Positions 1 through 5,645 are shown, counted from the stretch's first letter. The stretch: 5,933 bases of DNA from CAZYMF01 sp964648215 (GCA_964648215.1 CAZYMF010000266.1:1-5933); one strand, 5' to 3'. Made by a program: numbers and translations. Notes: a model not told the origin generated them from the sequence alone.

Positions 1-43
1 ACTGGGCACCGCACTGCTCGCAGCGGTATTCGTAGATCGGCAT
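1..43 (-). CDS. FmdB-family zinc-ribbon protein, N-terminus only (runs off window start)
   Basis: The minus strand from position 43 reads MPIYEYRCEQCGAQ before the window ends, so only 14 codons are present. The opening MPIYEYRC-x-x-CG is the hallmark start of the FmdB/CxxC_CXXC_SSSS putative regulatory family. These are small proteins, usually about 60-110 residues, whose zinc ribbon is built from two CxxC pairs; here the first pair is C8 and C11. A purine-rich Shine-Dalgarno (AGGGAGA, 54 down to 48) sits four bases before the ATG and supports this start. The family is named from a proposed regulator of formamidase/acetamidase genes, but the function of most members is unknown, so no specific role is claimed. 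It lies downstream of the secreted repeat protein on the same strand, 134 bp away, and probably has its own promoter. The second CxxC, the length and the tail cannot be seen. Confidence 0.85.
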   Translation of the reverse strand, partial: MPIYEYRCEQCGAQ

Positions 44-54
44 CGTGTCTCCCT

Positions 55-69
55 CGTACCCGGGGTACG
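55..69. repeat. Perfect 7-bp inverted repeat with 1-base centre, abutting the fmdB-like ribosome binding site
   Basis: CGTACCC, a single G, then GGGTACG form an almost unbroken palindrome. On the minus-strand transcript it ends exactly where the Shine-Dalgarno of the FmdB-type gene begins. It could be a short RNA hairpin (about 6 bp with a 3-nt loop) next to the ribosome binding site, or a DNA operator. No function is proved. Confidence 0.45.
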
Positions 70-177
70 CCTGGCATAGCATCCCCGCCGCCGCGGCGAA
101 ACTCCTGGAAGCTACCTGTCTTCCCGTGTCTCTCGTTTCAGCGTCCATCAGGACGGTGGTGCCGCCGGCGGCGAGTT

Positions 178-1032
178 TTAGCGGGGAGCCGCGACCTGCG
201 AGGCAACCGATCCCAGGCAGGAAGTGAGGGCGTTGTCTACGGCGTTGACGAGCTCGTTGACGGTGACCTGGCCGTTCTCGTTACAGTCGCCACAGCATGC
301 CACCGGCGAAGACGTCGGCGTCGCCTCGACCAGCAGGCGCGTGTCGCTGCCGCCGGCGTCCTCACGCGTCGCAAAGCCGCGCACCTCGTCGGCACGGGCT
401 TGGAACTCGAACGTGCAGTAGGCGCCGAACACGTGCTGGTTGGTGGCCGCAAGCTGCCGCACTTGACCGGCCGGCACGGTCTGTGTCTCGCTCGCCACCA
501 TGTTCCCCAGGCTGTCGATGACCTGGTTGGTCACCTGGACCGGCGCCGCGCTCAGGTTCTGGACCACGCAGTCGAGGTTGTTGCCCTCGCTGCTGCGCAG
601 CGGCGGCGTAGCTAGGAAGGTCTGAAGCATCGGACCGGCGGGGTTGAAGCCCCGCGCCGGATAGACGAGCTGCGTGTCGCTGCCGCCCGCCTTCTCGAGG
701 GTGACCACGCCGCGTACGGAGGCGGGATCTGCGGAGAAGCTGAAGTCGCAGTAGCCACCGAACACCGCCGTTTGATTACCGGCGACCCGAAGCGCTTCGC
801 CGGCCGGGACGGTGAGGGTGCCGGAGTCGACCACGTTGCCGACGCCGTCGTTCATCTCGGCCGTGACCTGAACGGGAACGCCGCTCAGGTTCTGTGCGAC
901 GCAGCCGAAGTTGTTCCCACTGCTGCTGCGGATGGGCGGCGAGTAGGTCGACACGGGCGGTAGCACCGTGGCCAGGCTCACGCCGCTCATCGTGAGCACC
1001 GCCAGAGCCACCAGGGCGCGAGGATTGTGCAT
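178..1032 (-). CDS. Secreted two-repeat protein of unknown function with a C-terminal dockerin-like Ca-binding tag
   Basis: I do not recognise a named family for the body of this 284-residue protein. Residues 1-21 (MHNPRALVALAVLTMSGVSLA) are a signal peptide with likely cleavage after ALA-type residues, so the product is exported. Two tandem domains follow at about residues 32-123 and 143-234. They align without gaps at an offset of 111 residues, and by hand count 51 of 92 positions are identical. Each has one Cys pair (C44/C95 and C155/C206), probably an intradomain disulphide, and a beta-rich pattern including SSxGNN, QNLSxxPVQVT, TVPAG and AGGSDT. A PT/S-rich linker leads to residues 246-272. 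There a loop with D249, N251, N253, Q255, T257 and E260 matches the calcium-loop spacing of dockerin type I/EF-hand repeats and is framed by Cys residues. Start choice: an ATG 30 bp upstream is also in frame, but the ATG at 1032 has AAGGAGG five bases before it and begins directly with the signal peptide. A carbohydrate- or surface-binding role is possible but is inference. Confidence 0.85.
   Translation of the reverse strand: MHNPRALVALAVLTMSGVSLATVLPPVSTYSPPIRSSSGNNFGCVAQNLSGVPVQVTAEMNDGVGNVVDSGTLTVPAGEALRVAGNQTAVFGGYCDFSFSADPASVRGVVTLEKAGGSDTQLVYPARGFNPAGPMLQTFLATPPLRSSEGNNLDCVVQNLSAAPVQVTNQVIDSLGNMVASETQTVPAGQVRQLAATNQHVFGAYCTFEFQARADEVRGFATREDAGGSDTRLLVEATPTSSPVACCGDCNENGQVTVNELVNAVDNALTSCLGSVASQVAAPR
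328..939 (-). repeat. Tandem duplicated domain inside the secreted protein (copies at 661-939 and 328-606)
   Basis: The two copies are offset by exactly 333 bp, and the similarity shows at DNA level as well as protein level. For example, CTCAGGTTCTG occurs on the plus strand at both 551-561 and 884-894. The spacer between the copies encodes about 19 residues (FNPAGPMLQTFL region). No indel separates the copies over 92 codons, which suggests an internal duplication whose fold is under constraint. Confidence 0.85.
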
Positions 1033-1037
1033 GCAAG

Positions 1038-1044
1038 CCTCCTT
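1038..1044 (-). promoter_or_regulatory. Ribosome binding site AAGGAGG that fixes the start of the secreted repeat protein
   Basis: AAGGAGG on the minus strand lies five bases before the ATG at 1032. It is too close to serve the alternative upstream in-frame ATG at 1062. The hydrolase gene has the same heptamer at the same five-base spacing (1942-1948), so this is the local strong-initiation pattern. Confidence 0.8.
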
Positions 1045-1051
1045 CTCCTGA

Positions 1052-1068
1052 CTCGGAATCACTCCGAG
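1052..1068. repeat. 6-bp inverted repeat in the leader of the secreted repeat protein
   Basis: CTCGGA, five bases, then TCCGAG. In the minus-strand leader it forms a small hairpin seven bases upstream of the AAGGAGG ribosome binding site. It could affect translation or be an operator. The arm is short, so chance is a real alternative. Confidence 0.35.
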
Positions 1069-1213
1069 CTTCCTGGACCCGCCCCTCGTCGGTCAGTGTT
1101 TCTTTCGACTTCTATCAGGCATCACGGGCGACGGGAACGCACTCGCCGAAGAAATCTGCCGCGGTGTCCGAGGCGGCGGTTGCGCCCGGCTCCAGGTCCG
1201 AAGCGAAGCCTCG

Positions 1214-1936
1214 TCAAAACTTCTTCCAGAACCGCTCGAGTGCCGCGGCGGCCTCGGCCGGGCGCTCGAACGGCCACCAGTGCCCGCACCCTTCCAGCAG
1301 CACGAGCTCGCCGTGCACGCGGGCGGCAAGGCGCTCGGCGAAGACGGGGGCGACGTAGGGATCCTCTTTGCCCCACAGGATGAGCGCCGGCCGGGTGATC
1401 TTCTCGACGTCGGCCTGCCACTCGCGGCCGACGTGCACCGCCGAGCGGTAGAGACGCAGGATCGCGTCCTGCATCGTCGCGTCGACGTGGCGCGCCGTCT
1501 CGGCGGCGTAAGTCCGCGGAACGCCGCCGCCGGCCAGTCCTTCGACGAGAGCCTCGGCGGTGAACGCCGCCATCACCTGCTCGCCCACGCCCGGGGTCTG
1601 CCATTGCTGGGCGAGATCGTGCCAGACGTACTCGGCATCCACGGGGCCGTCTCCGCACGCCCACGTGCGGATGAGGTCGGGCCGCAACGACACCACCCGC
1701 TGGACGAGAAGCGATCCCCAATCGTGTCCAACGAGATCCACCGGAACGCCGATGCGCTCGACCTCGCCGATCAGCCAGTCGACGTAGGCCTCCTTGGTGG
1801 CGGCAAAACCCGGCGGCATGGGCGCACCGAAGGCCGGTAGGGCGACGGCGACGACGTCCGTGCGCTCGAGGTGAGAGCGCAGCGGATCCCACAAGCGGTG
1901 CGTGTCGGGGACACCGTGAACCAGGACCGCGGGCAT
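1214..1936 (-). CDS. Alpha/beta-hydrolase with Asp nucleophile (epoxide hydrolase / dehalogenase-like)
   Basis: This 240-residue cytoplasmic protein has the alpha/beta-hydrolase order. The oxyanion motif HGVPDT is at residues 7-12 and the nucleophile elbow GHDWG at 70-74 (Asp72). The acid is probably Asp192 in WGKEDPYV, and the base His219 in GCGHWWPFERP. A helical cap lies at roughly 100-175 (YVWHDLAQQWQTPGVG). An Asp rather than Ser nucleophile is the established signature of epoxide hydrolases and haloalkane/haloacetate dehalogenases, which work through a covalent ester intermediate. The residue after HG is Val, not the Asn of HLD-II dehalogenases, and the substrate cannot be assigned. The protein is short for the superfamily because it begins almost directly at the oxyanion strand. 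The start is supported by AAGGAGG five bases upstream (1948-1942). Longer in-frame starts, such as the ATG at 1996, lack a ribosome binding site and would include an inverted repeat. It lies 137 bp after the protease and 181 bp before the repeat-protein gene. Confidence 0.9.
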   Translation of the reverse strand: MPAVLVHGVPDTHRLWDPLRSHLERTDVVAVALPAFGAPMPPGFAATKEAYVDWLIGEVERIGVPVDLVGHDWGSLLVQRVVSLRPDLIRTWACGDGPVDAEYVWHDLAQQWQTPGVGEQVMAAFTAEALVEGLAGGGVPRTYAAETARHVDATMQDAILRLYRSAVHVGREWQADVEKITRPALILWGKEDPYVAPVFAERLAARVHGELVLLEGCGHWWPFERPAEAAAALERFWKKF

Positions 1937-1972
1937 GTTCTCCTCCTTCGCCTGTGACTGCCTCTTCTTGTA

Positions 1973-2003
1973 CTCTCCAACCGTACCCGAAGCCATTGGA
2001 GAG
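1973..2003. repeat. Perfect 8-bp inverted repeat between protease and hydrolase genes
   Basis: CTCTCCAA (1973-1980) and TTGGAGAG (1996-2003) flank a 15-base spacer. It lies about 70 bp past the protease stop and 36 bp before the hydrolase start. There is no T-run after it on either strand, so it is not a classical Rho-independent terminator. An operator for the hydrolase, or a leader or 3'-end stem-loop, is possible. Confidence 0.5.
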
Positions 2004-2073
2004 CGCAGCATGAGCGCGCACAAGGCGCGACGGAGAAGGCTCCGAGTCTGCCCGGGAATGCCCGCCGTTGGGC

Positions 2074-4386
2074 CTATTTCGCCGGACAGGGGTCCGAGCC
2101 GGGGAGGGTCATCATCAGCTCCAGCACCACCCCGCTCTGGCTCCGCAGCCGCAAGGGCTGACAGCGAAGGTCGACCGGGCTCGGCGCCGCGGTGACCCCG
2201 CGCGAGTCGAACCGCACCACCGTGGCGCGGTCGGTGGCGCTCGCCCCGACCTGCAGTCGCGCCACCGTTCGATCCCCGGCCAGCACCTCGTACTCGCCTT
2301 CGGGCAACCCGCCGAAGCGGACCACCAGCGACTCGGCTCCGTTCCGGCTCCGGTAGGTCACCTGCCCGGAAGCCCCCGGCAGCCGGCCGCTGTTCGCCAT
2401 CGTGGTGCTCATGCGGGCGCACGGTGCGGTCTCGGTGGGGAAGTCGCCGCGCGCCACCACGGCGCCGCTCCCGTCGAGCAGGGTCACGGTATGTTCCCGC
2501 GGATCCACGCCGGGAAGTAGCACGCGTGTCCGCCCGCTCTTGCCCACGTCGATGTCGGCGACGGGAAGGCCGTCGACGGCGAGAACGTACGAGCCCCGGG
2601 CCAGGCCGCGGGTCGACACCGAGAGTGTGCTCTGGCCGCAGCGGAGGGTGTAGTTGAGGCGTATCGTGACCCCGCGCACGGAGGTGAGCGGCGTGAGGTA
2701 GGCCACGATCCTCAGCCCTCCGGCCAGGGAATGCCCGGCGGGCGCCGCCAGGGCATCGACCAGGCGCGAGGCGTCGGGCACTCCCCACCCGGTGGGATAG
2801 TCCCATCCGGGAGCCGACGCATAGTATCCGTTGTCGCCCGCGGTGATGTCGACGATCGGCCCGGTGGAGTCGCGCTCGATGGCGACGTCGCACAGCGCGG
2901 GCGTCGCCAATCCCACCGTCGACTTCTGCTGCTGCTCGCGGAGTTGGTTGGCGAGCGCGAACAGCGCGGCCCAGATCGGCGTGGCCACGCTCGTGCCGCC
3001 GTACTGCCACCACCCGTGATCGTGGAAGACGTAGTATCCGGTGGCCGGGTCGGCGTTGAGGGCGACGTCGGCGGACCGGCGCCAGCCGGCCCCCCCCGTC
3101 TGCCACTCGGGCCGCGCCCACATGCTGCTCTGGCCGCCGCCGCTGCCGCCCCAGGCGACCTCGCTGCTCCGCCGTCCCGCGGCATCCAGGCGCAGAGAGG
3201 TGCCGCCGACCGCGACCACGAGGGGATCGGAGGCGGGATAGTTCACCGAGGGATCGCCGGGCCCGCAGTCGAAGGCGCCGCTGTCTCCCGATGCGGCCAC
3301 GACCGTGATTCCCAACGCGGCCGCCTTCTGGAACAGGGCGTGCGTCTGCTGCAGATACTCGGCCGGCATGTGCGTCTCACACAGCCCCCAGCTGATGCTC
3401 ATCACCGCCGCGCGGTTGTCGCTGACGATGCGATCGTAGACCGAGACGAACGTGGACACGTAGCTGTCGGCGCCGACGTAGGCGAGGATGCGCGAGCCCG
3501 GCGCCATGGCGCCCGCCCATTCGACGTCGAGGGTGCTCTCGGCGATGACCTGTGTCGCGGCCCCGCCGACCGCCACGACTTCGAGCGCATTGGCCGGTCG
3601 GGCGATTCCGAGCGCGCGCCAGAACTCGCCGATGGCGGCTTGGTCCAAGCCGTAGGCGGTGGCGATGGCGATGGTCGCGGCGCGCGAGGTGTCGCCGCGG
3701 ATGCCGCGCTCGTAGAGGGGGCCGAAGTTGTACGCGGTGGCGATGTTCGACGGCGCGTACGGGCCGCCGCCGAGCGGCAGCATGGGCGGATCGCTCTGGG
3801 CCCGCAGGCGGGTCCAGTCGTCGAGACCCTGCACGCTGCCGACGACCGCGCGGATCTCCGGCGGCAGCGTCGGTTCGCGATCGGGGCCGAAGAACAGCTC
3901 GCCGTTGTCATCGAAGTCGACGAGTTGAACGCCGAAGACCTTCTCCACGGCGGCCGCGCTCCCGACGGCGGTGATCAGCTGGCGGGACGGGCTGACGTCG
4001 GCGATGCGCAGTCCCCGTGCGGTCAGGTGATCGACGACGGCCGTCACCGCGGCGGGCCGCGGGCCGAAGCGCTCGTCGAACTCCGCGCTGCTCAGGTAAC
4101 GCCGGAACTGCGGCGAGCCGGGCTGTCGCAGCTGACGCAGGAGCGAATCCAACTCTTCCTGGTGGCGCAGCTTGAGCCCCACCACGACCGACATCGCGCG
4201 TGCCCGGTCCGTCCGGCGCAGGCGCCGCGCCTTGGCGATGTGCGCCGCCGGCGAGCCCGCGGTGAGCCGCGGCACTCGGACCTCGTCGGCTTGCGCGAAC
4301 GGCGCCCACGACAGACAAAGCGCTGCCAGAATCCCCATGGCGAGGTGACGCCACAAGGACGATTGCCGGTGACCGGACACTCCCAT
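2074..4386 (-). CDS. Secreted S53-family serine-carboxyl peptidase (pro-kumamolisin/sedolisin type)
   Basis: This is a 770-residue preproprotease. Residues 1-33 are a signal peptide ending in AQA. About 37-185 is the pro-kumamolisin activation domain, including HQEELDSLLRQL and the RRYLSSAEFDERFGP stretch. About 205-545 is the S53 catalytic domain, and 555-770 a beta-rich C-terminal region with two similar modules. The catalytic set is visible: Glu283 and Asp287 in ESTLDVEW, the oxyanion Asp368 in AASGDSG, and nucleophile Ser466 in GGTSVATP. Asp513 (VDIT) and the following TGWGVPD segment fit the family's C-terminal calcium site. C336 and C374 may form a disulphide near SISWG. Family knowledge: S53 enzymes are exported zymogens that self-cleave the prodomain, often at acidic pH, and degrade proteins outside the cytoplasm. 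Start choice: the ATG at 4386 has AGGG almost touching it, whereas an in-frame GTG at 4380 has the same AGGG six bases upstream. Initiation two codons later is therefore plausible and leaves the signal peptide intact. The gene is divergent from the GST gene. Confidence 0.95.
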   Translation of the reverse strand: MGVSGHRQSSLWRHLAMGILAALCLSWAPFAQADEVRVPRLTAGSPAAHIAKARRLRRTDRARAMSVVVGLKLRHQEELDSLLRQLRQPGSPQFRRYLSSAEFDERFGPRPAAVTAVVDHLTARGLRIADVSPSRQLITAVGSAAAVEKVFGVQLVDFDDNGELFFGPDREPTLPPEIRAVVGSVQGLDDWTRLRAQSDPPMLPLGGGPYAPSNIATAYNFGPLYERGIRGDTSRAATIAIATAYGLDQAAIGEFWRALGIARPANALEVVAVGGAATQVIAESTLDVEWAGAMAPGSRILAYVGADSYVSTFVSVYDRIVSDNRAAVMSISWGLCETHMPAEYLQQTHALFQKAAALGITVVAASGDSGAFDCGPGDPSVNYPASDPLVVAVGGTSLRLDAAGRRSSEVAWGGSGGGQSSMWARPEWQTGGAGWRRSADVALNADPATGYYVFHDHGWWQYGGTSVATPIWAALFALANQLREQQQKSTVGLATPALCDVAIERDSTGPIVDITAGDNGYYASAPGWDYPTGWGVPDASRLVDALAAPAGHSLAGGLRIVAYLTPLTSVRGVTIRLNYTLRCGQSTLSVSTRGLARGSYVLAVDGLPVADIDVGKSGRTRVLLPGVDPREHTVTLLDGSGAVVARGDFPTETAPCARMSTTMANSGRLPGASGQVTYRSRNGAESLVVRFGGLPEGEYEVLAGDRTVARLQVGASATDRATVVRFDSRGVTAAPSPVDLRCQPLRLRSQSGVVLELMMTLPGSDPCPAK
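2197..2667 (-). repeat. Two similar beta-rich modules at the C-terminus of the S53 protease
   Basis: Residues about 574-652 and 674-730 share a pattern at a constant 99-residue offset: L-x-V-x3-GL-x2-G-x-Y, then VA-x3-VG-x-S. Anchor pairs are L588/L687, G594-L595/G693-L694, G598/G697, Y600/Y699, V609-A610/V708-A709 and V614-G615/V713-G714. Similarity outside these anchors is weak, so this is an old duplication if it is one. Four Cys residues (583, 656, 742, 757) lie in or near the modules. They may be substrate- or surface-binding accessory domains. Confidence 0.5.
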
Positions 4387-4589
4387 CCCTCATGGACACA
4401 AGGACCGTCTCTGGGTGCGGTGCAGATGCGGCGTGTGTCACGCCCGTCGTATTGCCGTCGTGGCTGCGTGCCCCGACGTGCCGGGCGTTCTGCCATGGGG
4501 TGGAGCAACGAGTGTGCCCGTTTCGCGGGAGCGTTCGCGCCCCGGCGCCGCGGCGGGAAGAAGAAGGAGGCCACGTTACCGGGATGACT

Positions 4590-4617
4590 ATCGCGCCGCC
4601 TTCGTCAAGGGCGCGAT
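4590..4617. repeat. Perfect 8-bp inverted repeat in the divergent region
   Basis: ATCGCGCC (4590-4597) and GGCGCGAT (4610-4617) flank a 12-base spacer. The position between divergent genes suits a regulator binding site or a leader hairpin, but the GC-rich arms make chance more likely than for a mixed sequence. Confidence 0.45.
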
Positions 4618-4677
4618 CTGCCTGTTGCATGAGCCACCATGTGGTATATCGCTGTCGGATGCGACAGAATAGAAATG

Positions 4678-4689
4678 ATGGTGAACCAT
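4678..4689. repeat. Short palindrome ATGGT-GA-ACCAT upstream of the GST gene
   Basis: Five-base arms with a two-base centre lie 120 bp before the GST start, inside the AT-richer stretch. A related element, CCAC-CAT-GTGG (4633-4643), with the same ACCAT core, lies about 40 bp upstream. Together they could be paired operator half-sites; they are too short to call firmly. Confidence 0.3.
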
Positions 4690-4697
4690 GCTCAGTA

Positions 4698-4713
4698 GCT
4701 AGAATAGGCTAGA
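4698..4713. repeat. GCTAGA direct repeat spaced one helical turn, two CTAG tetramers
   Basis: GCTAGA occurs at 4698-4703 and 4708-4713, exactly 10 bp apart, so both copies face the same side of the DNA. Each includes CTAG, a tetramer that is scarce in many bacterial genomes and recurs in some operators. It overlaps possible -10 hexamers for the GST promoter. Confidence 0.35.
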
Positions 4714-4809
4714 CTGGCTGATGGGCGTAGCGCCCGAAGGGGGTTGCGCGCGCCCGAGTCAAGCTGTGCCCGCGTCGAACACCACGAAACAACGGACAGT
4801 GAGGTGACC

Positions 4810-5583
4810 ATGAAGAAGCGCGAAACCCCGATCGAGTTCTACTACTGGCCCGGCATCCAGGGGCGCGGCGAGTTCGTCCGCCTGGCGCTCGAGGATGCCG
4901 GCGCCGCCTACGTCGACGTCGCCCGCGACCGGAAGGACGGACTGCTGGACATGCTGCGCCTCCTCGAGGGCGAAAGCCCGGGGGCGTTGCCGTTCGCGCC
5001 GCCGTTCGTCAAGACCGGCAACGCTATCGTGTCCCAGACCGCGAACGTCCTCGCCTTCCTCGCGCCGCGGCTCGGGCTCGTCCCCGGCGGCGGCCCGCAA
5101 CGGGCGGAGGCGAGCCAGATCCAGCTCACGCTGGCCGACTTCGTCGACGAGATCCACGACACGCACCACCCGATCGCCGGCAGCCTCTACTACGAGGACC
5201 AGAAGGCCGCGGCCAGGCGGCGGGCGGGAATCTTCGTGCGGGAACGAATGCCGAAGTACCTCGGCTGGCTGGAGAAGCTGCTCGAACGCAACCGCAAGAG
5301 CGACGGCCAGTGGCTCCTCGGCACCGCTTGCACCTACGTCGATCTGTCGACCTTCGAGGTCGTCGAGGGGCTGCGCTACGCCTTTCCGAATGCAATGGCG
5401 CGGCTGGAGCCGGAGCTCCCGCGCGTGATCGCGCTGCGCGATCGCGTGGCGGCCCGGCCGCGCATCGCGCGCTACCTGAAATCGAAACGGCGCGAGCCGT
5501 TCAACCAGATGGGTGTCTTCCGGCACTACCCGGAGCTCGACGCGCCGCCGCCACGGGCGCGGCGTGCCGGCCGTCGGCCTTGA
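4810..5583 (+). CDS. Glutathione S-transferase (sigma-like, soluble)
   Basis: This 257-residue cytoplasmic protein has a thioredoxin-fold N-domain at about 8-90 and an all-helical C-domain at about 100-225. The N-terminal IEFYYWPGIQGRGEFVRLAL matches the Y-x(n)-RGR-x-E-x-x-R-L pattern of alpha/pi/sigma-type GSTs. Y11 or Y12 is the likely glutathione-activating Tyr. PPFV at 64-67 supplies the cis-Pro before the strand that binds the glutathione backbone, and SQTANVLAFLA (75-85) is the glutathione-binding helix. In the C-domain, T175-Y-V-D178 is the N-capping box. The tail PFNQMGVFRHYPELD (230-244) resembles the end of bacterial and fungal sigma-like GSTs, followed by a basic Arg/Pro-rich end. 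The expected reaction is conjugation of glutathione to electrophiles, or a related thiol transfer; the substrate is unknown. The ATG at 4810 is preferred over the longer frame from 4744 because GAGG (4801-4804) lies five bases upstream. An in-frame GTG at 4804 overlaps that site. It is divergent from the protease and followed by two stem-loops. Confidence 0.92.
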   Translation: MKKRETPIEFYYWPGIQGRGEFVRLALEDAGAAYVDVARDRKDGLLDMLRLLEGESPGALPFAPPFVKTGNAIVSQTANVLAFLAPRLGLVPGGGPQRAEASQIQLTLADFVDEIHDTHHPIAGSLYYEDQKAAARRRAGIFVRERMPKYLGWLEKLLERNRKSDGQWLLGTACTYVDLSTFEVVEGLRYAFPNAMARLEPELPRVIALRDRVAARPRIARYLKSKRREPFNQMGVFRHYPELDAPPPRARRAGRRP

Positions 5584-5591
5584 CCCGACCG

Positions 5592-5623
5592 CCCTGATTC
5601 TCCTGCTGCGTTCGCAGTCAGGG
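5592..5623 (+). terminator. Bulged stem-loop just after the GST stop codon
   Basis: CCCTGA (5592-5597) pairs with TCAGGG (5618-5623). After an eight-base left-side bulge, CTGCG (5606-5610) pairs with CGCAG (5613-5617) around a TT loop. The stem begins eight bases past the TGA. There is no T-run, so it may protect the 3' end or act with the next hairpin rather than as a textbook intrinsic terminator. Confidence 0.45.
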
Positions 5624-5624
5624 T

Positions 5625-5645
5625 CCTGCCCAACTGTTGGGCAGG
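5625..5645 (+). terminator. Strong 21-bp perfect stem-loop after GST (likely transcript end)
   Basis: CCTGCCCAAC, a single T, then GTTGGGCAGG is a perfect palindrome with 10-base arms, able to fold as a 9-bp stem with a three-base loop. It follows the first stem-loop after one base and sits 42 bp past the GST stop. GGGGCTC rather than a T-tract follows, so it lacks the U-run of a classical Rho-independent terminator. An operator for the downstream glutaminase gene is the main alternative. Confidence 0.55.

Larger units (their letters stand above)
4387..4809. other. Divergent non-coding region between protease and GST genes
   Basis: No coding sequence was accepted in these 423 bases. Open frames here lack family features, and most run antisense into real genes. 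The region must hold promoters for the protease (leftward) and the GST (rightward). The part from about 4618 to 4720 is visibly richer in A and T than its surroundings and contains TATATC (4645-4650), TAGAAT (4700-4705) and TAGACT (4710-4715). Any of these could be a -10 element, but no convincing -35 partner at 16-18 bp was found, so no promoter is called. Small inverted and direct repeats inside it are listed separately. A GGGCG-TAG-CGCCC mini-hairpin is at 4723-4735 and lacks a T-tract. Confidence 0.7.

Noticed and set aside
161..180. GCCGCCGGCGGC palindrome followed by TTTT on the plus strand as a terminator
   Set aside because: No plus-strand gene lies upstream. On the minus strand, where the genes are, the T-run is on the wrong side. 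The stem would be only about four pairs with a loop.
1051..1062. Upstream in-frame ATG at 1062 for the secreted repeat protein
   Set aside because: It would put a charged stretch (IPSQEKEAC) before the signal peptide and would read through the AAGGAGG ribosome binding site.
1937..3121. Long minus-strand extension of the hydrolase frame upstream of 1936
   Set aside because: It is Arg/Gly-rich shadow sequence of the S53 protease gene in another frame. The ATG at 1936 has a strong ribosome binding site and the hydrolase fold starts there.
2731..4587. Long plus-strand open frame of 618 codons
   Set aside because: It is antisense to the S53 protease, has no recognisable domain, and its composition is typical of a GC-rich codon shadow.
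4584..4712. Possible small plus-strand gene (MTIAPPSS...) preceded by AAGGAGG
   Set aside because: The spacing from AAGGAGG is too long (about 13 bases), the product has no protein-like pattern, and it overlaps the inverted repeat and possible promoter elements.
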